Shown here in pieces: positions 62,466-64,000 of a stretch of 64,000 nucleotides of DNA (positions are counted from its first letter, which is position 1; every line of letters starts with the position of its first letter). The position numbers and the translations under genes are program-made. The stretch is from Betaproteobacteria bacterium (GTDB lineage: Bacteria; Pseudomonadota; Gammaproteobacteria; Burkholderiales; Usitatibacteraceae). Below the pieces are notes generated by a model. That model had not been told where the DNA came from and searched no databases. It saw only the letters and a list, made by a program, of their open reading frames with translations. Location: positions 496,001 to 560,000 of the forward strand of contig JADKJU010000003.1 of the NCBI GenBank assembly GCA_016720855.1, read 5' to 3'.

Positions 62466-62478
62466 TTGTTAAAGAGCG
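62466..62478 (-). promoter_or_regulatory. boxA in the rrn leader
   Basis: Minus-strand CGCTCTTTAACAA, a close match to the rrn boxA consensus, ~130 nt before 16S and ~50 nt after the promoter. Confidence 0.75.
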
Positions 62479-62525
62479 TTTCGCCGGCGTCTCCCCCGAA
62501 CTGGGGAAGGGGCGAAAAGACTGCG

Positions 62526-62553
62526 ATTATAGCGTGTTTCCACGTCCGGTCAA
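62526..62553 (-). promoter_or_regulatory. rrn operon promoter
   Basis: Minus-strand TTGACC (62553-62548) and TATAAT (62531-62526), 16 nt apart, followed by a GC-rich discriminator-like stretch. It overlaps the space just after the tyrS stop. Start of transcription would be near 62518. Leader between here and 16S has no gene. Confidence 0.85.
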
Positions 62554-62572
62554 GCATCCCCGACCGTGCGGA

Positions 62573-63778
62573 TCAGGGTGCCGCGCGAAGGCAGACCCGG
62601 GCGAACTTGCGCTTTCCGACCTGGACCACGTACGTCGCCCCCACCGGCAACCGCAAGGCCTTGTCGGTGACCTTTTCCCCATTCACTTTCACCCCCCCCT
62701 GCTCGATCATCCGCAACGCCTCGGAAGTGCTGGAACAAACCCCCGACGACTTGAGCACCTGGCCGATGCCCCCCCCCTCTGCGGGCACCTCGATCACCTG
62801 TTCCGGAAGGTCCTGTGGAACCTCGCCATGGCGGAACCGCGCCTCGAAGTCCTCCAGGGCTCGCCTCGCCGCCGCCTGGTCGTGAAAGCGGGCGATGATC
62901 TCCTGCGCGAACCGCACCTTGATGTCGCGCGGATTGGCCCCCTCCACGACGGATCGCCTCCACCCCGCGATCGTGGCGAGCGACTCGAACGAAAGCAATT
63001 CGACGTAACGCCACATCAGGTCGTCGGAGATGCTCATGAGCTTGCCGAACATCTCTTCAGCGGGATCATGGATGCCGACGTAATTGCCTAGCGACTTCGA
63101 CATCTTGTTGACCCCGTCGAGCCCCTCCAGGAGCGGCATTGTGAGGATCACCTGCGGCTCCTGCCCGTAGTGCTTCTGCAGCTCGCGCCCCACCAGCAGG
63201 TTGAACTTCTGGTCCGTCCCGCCAAGCTCCATGTCCGCCTTCATCGCCACCGAGTCGTAGCCCTGCATGAGCGGGTAGAGGAACTCATGGATGGAGATCG
63301 GGCGTTGCTCGGCGTACCGCTTCGAAAAATCGTCCCGCTCCAGCATGCGCGCCACGGTCGAGGTGGCCGCCAGCCTGATCATCCCCGACGCCCCGAGCTG
63401 GTTGCACCAGGTGGAGTTGAGCAGGATCTCGGTCTTCCCGGCATCGAGAACCTTGAATACCTGCGCCTTGTACGTCTCGGCGTTCTCCGCGATCTGCTCG
63501 GGCGTGAGCGGCGGCCGGGTCGCGTTTCGCCCGCTCGGGTCGCCGATCATTCCGGTGAAGTCCCCGATGAGGAACATCACGTGGTGGCCCAGCTCCTGGA
63601 GCTGGCGCATCTTGTTCAGCACCACGGTGTGGCCCAGGTGGAGATCCGGGGCCGTCGGATCGAACCCCGCCTTGATGCGAAGCGGCTTCCCCTTGGCAAG
63701 CTTGCGAACGAGATCGTCCTCGACAATCAGCTCGTGGGTGCCGCGCCGGATTATCTCGAGATCCGCTTGTTGACTCAT
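62573..63778 (-). CDS. tyrS: Tyrosyl-tRNA synthetase
   Basis: 401 residues. HLGH (47-50) is the HIGH motif and KMSKS (~226-230) the second class I signature. AGFDPTAPDLHLGHTVVL and the C-terminal S4-like RNA-binding domain (~340-400, VKVNGEKVTDKALRLPVG) mark the TyrZ/TyrS2-type bacterial enzyme. ATG at 63778 is the first that fits; the frame is open 32 codons further upstream without conservation. Transcribed toward the rrn operon. Confidence 0.96.
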   Translation of the reverse strand: MSQQADLEIIRRGTHELIVEDDLVRKLAKGKPLRIKAGFDPTAPDLHLGHTVVLNKMRQLQELGHHVMFLIGDFTGMIGDPSGRNATRPPLTPEQIAENAETYKAQVFKVLDAGKTEILLNSTWCNQLGASGMIRLAATSTVARMLERDDFSKRYAEQRPISIHEFLYPLMQGYDSVAMKADMELGGTDQKFNLLVGRELQKHYGQEPQVILTMPLLEGLDGVNKMSKSLGNYVGIHDPAEEMFGKLMSISDDLMWRYVELLSFESLATIAGWRRSVVEGANPRDIKVRFAQEIIARFHDQAAARRALEDFEARFRHGEVPQDLPEQVIEVPAEGGGIGQVLKSSGVCSSTSEALRMIEQGGVKVNGEKVTDKALRLPVGATYVVQVGKRKFARVCLRAAP

Positions 63779-63851
63779 TGATTTGATTCCATTTTTTGCC
63801 TGACTGCGGAATATTTCTGCTATTCTGCGGCCTTCGGATCCCGCACCGTTG

Positions 63852-64000
63852 ATGAGCATCGAAAGGGTCGCCATTCTAGCTCAGCGCCTTGTCAAGCTCC
63901 TGCCTGCCCGGCAGTTGGCGTTCGGAGCGCTCCTGCTCGGCTTGCCGGCAATCGGGGTCGTCACGGCATTTGGAATCGCACCCGGCTCCTTCGCAGACAC
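63852..64000 (+). CDS. Start of a membrane-anchored protein, probably M23-type peptidase (cut by window end)
   Basis: 50 codons from ATG 63852: a basic start MSIERVAILAQRLVKLLPAR, then a hydrophobic segment LAFGALLLGLPAIGVVTAFG followed by IAPGSFADT. In many Betaproteobacteria an M23 metallopeptidase with this kind of N-terminal anchor is divergent from tyrS. The catalytic domain lies outside the window, so identity rests on context and the anchor. Confidence 0.6.
   Translation, partial: MSIERVAILAQRLVKLLPARQLAFGALLLGLPAIGVVTAFGIAPGSFAD

Overview
The window is about 64 kb of GC-rich DNA from a betaproteobacterium (family not decided). Evidence is the rrn operon layout (16S, tRNA-Ile, tRNA-Ala, 23S, 5S), the Burkholderiales/Nitrosomonadales-like rRNA, a double-length UvrA, and housekeeping genes such as tyrS, pepN, acnA and an RhlE-type helicase. 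All calls come from reading translations and motifs by eye; no database search was run.
Layout. (1) 0-4.6 kb: 3' part of a tandem-duplicated uvrA. (2) 4.7-15 kb: a translationally coupled type I restriction-modification operon, hsdM - PRTase-like gene - NADAR/HsdS fusion - hsdR. hsdR is broken by a +1 indel and by an IS3-family element, and the far side of the IS lies in the 3' half of a defence-type reverse transcriptase gene. (3) 15-25.4 kb: an array of toxin-antitoxin or abortive-infection modules (AbrB/PIN, MNT/HEPN, MqsRA, ORF6N, HigBA remnant, AbiE, Fic, second HigBA remnant) plus an Mrr-like nuclease. Up to the fic gene, the modules are separated by seven same-strand fragments of the 3' end of one UvrD-type helicase gene. 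(4) 25.4-28.06 kb: a stretch full of long G runs with no intact reading frame, in which macB, macA and perhaps an outer-membrane-factor gene can just be recognised; most likely damaged sequence. (5) 28.06-34.5 kb, minus strand: a livK-amidase-livHMGF-allA transport and catabolic operon. (6) 34.6-41.6 kb, plus strand: peptide-type binding protein, NnrU-like membrane protein, RhlE-type helicase, PepN. (7) 41.7-48.8 kb, minus strand: small basic protein, caspase-like/MORN protein, two FecR-like proteins, CHASE2-adenylate cyclase and a zinc alcohol dehydrogenase. (8) 48.9-49.8 kb: a 5S gene and only the last ~626 nt of a 23S gene. (9) 49.8-56.8 kb: rnk, acnA, DUF1275, a phospholipase D-type synthase, a basic protein and a cupredoxin. 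(10) 56.8-62.6 kb: a complete rrn operon with an intervening sequence in the 23S gene, then tyrS and the start of a divergent gene.
Two things stand out. One is the type I RM operon carrying a phosphoribosyltransferase-like protein and a NADAR (ADP-ribosyl glycosidase-family) domain fused to the specificity subunit. The other is the toxin-antitoxin array punctuated by repeated helicase 3' ends whose breakpoints recur at one short sequence. Several disruptions (hsdR, transposase, poly-G block, partial 23S) look like sequencing or assembly faults and should be checked before being given biological meaning.
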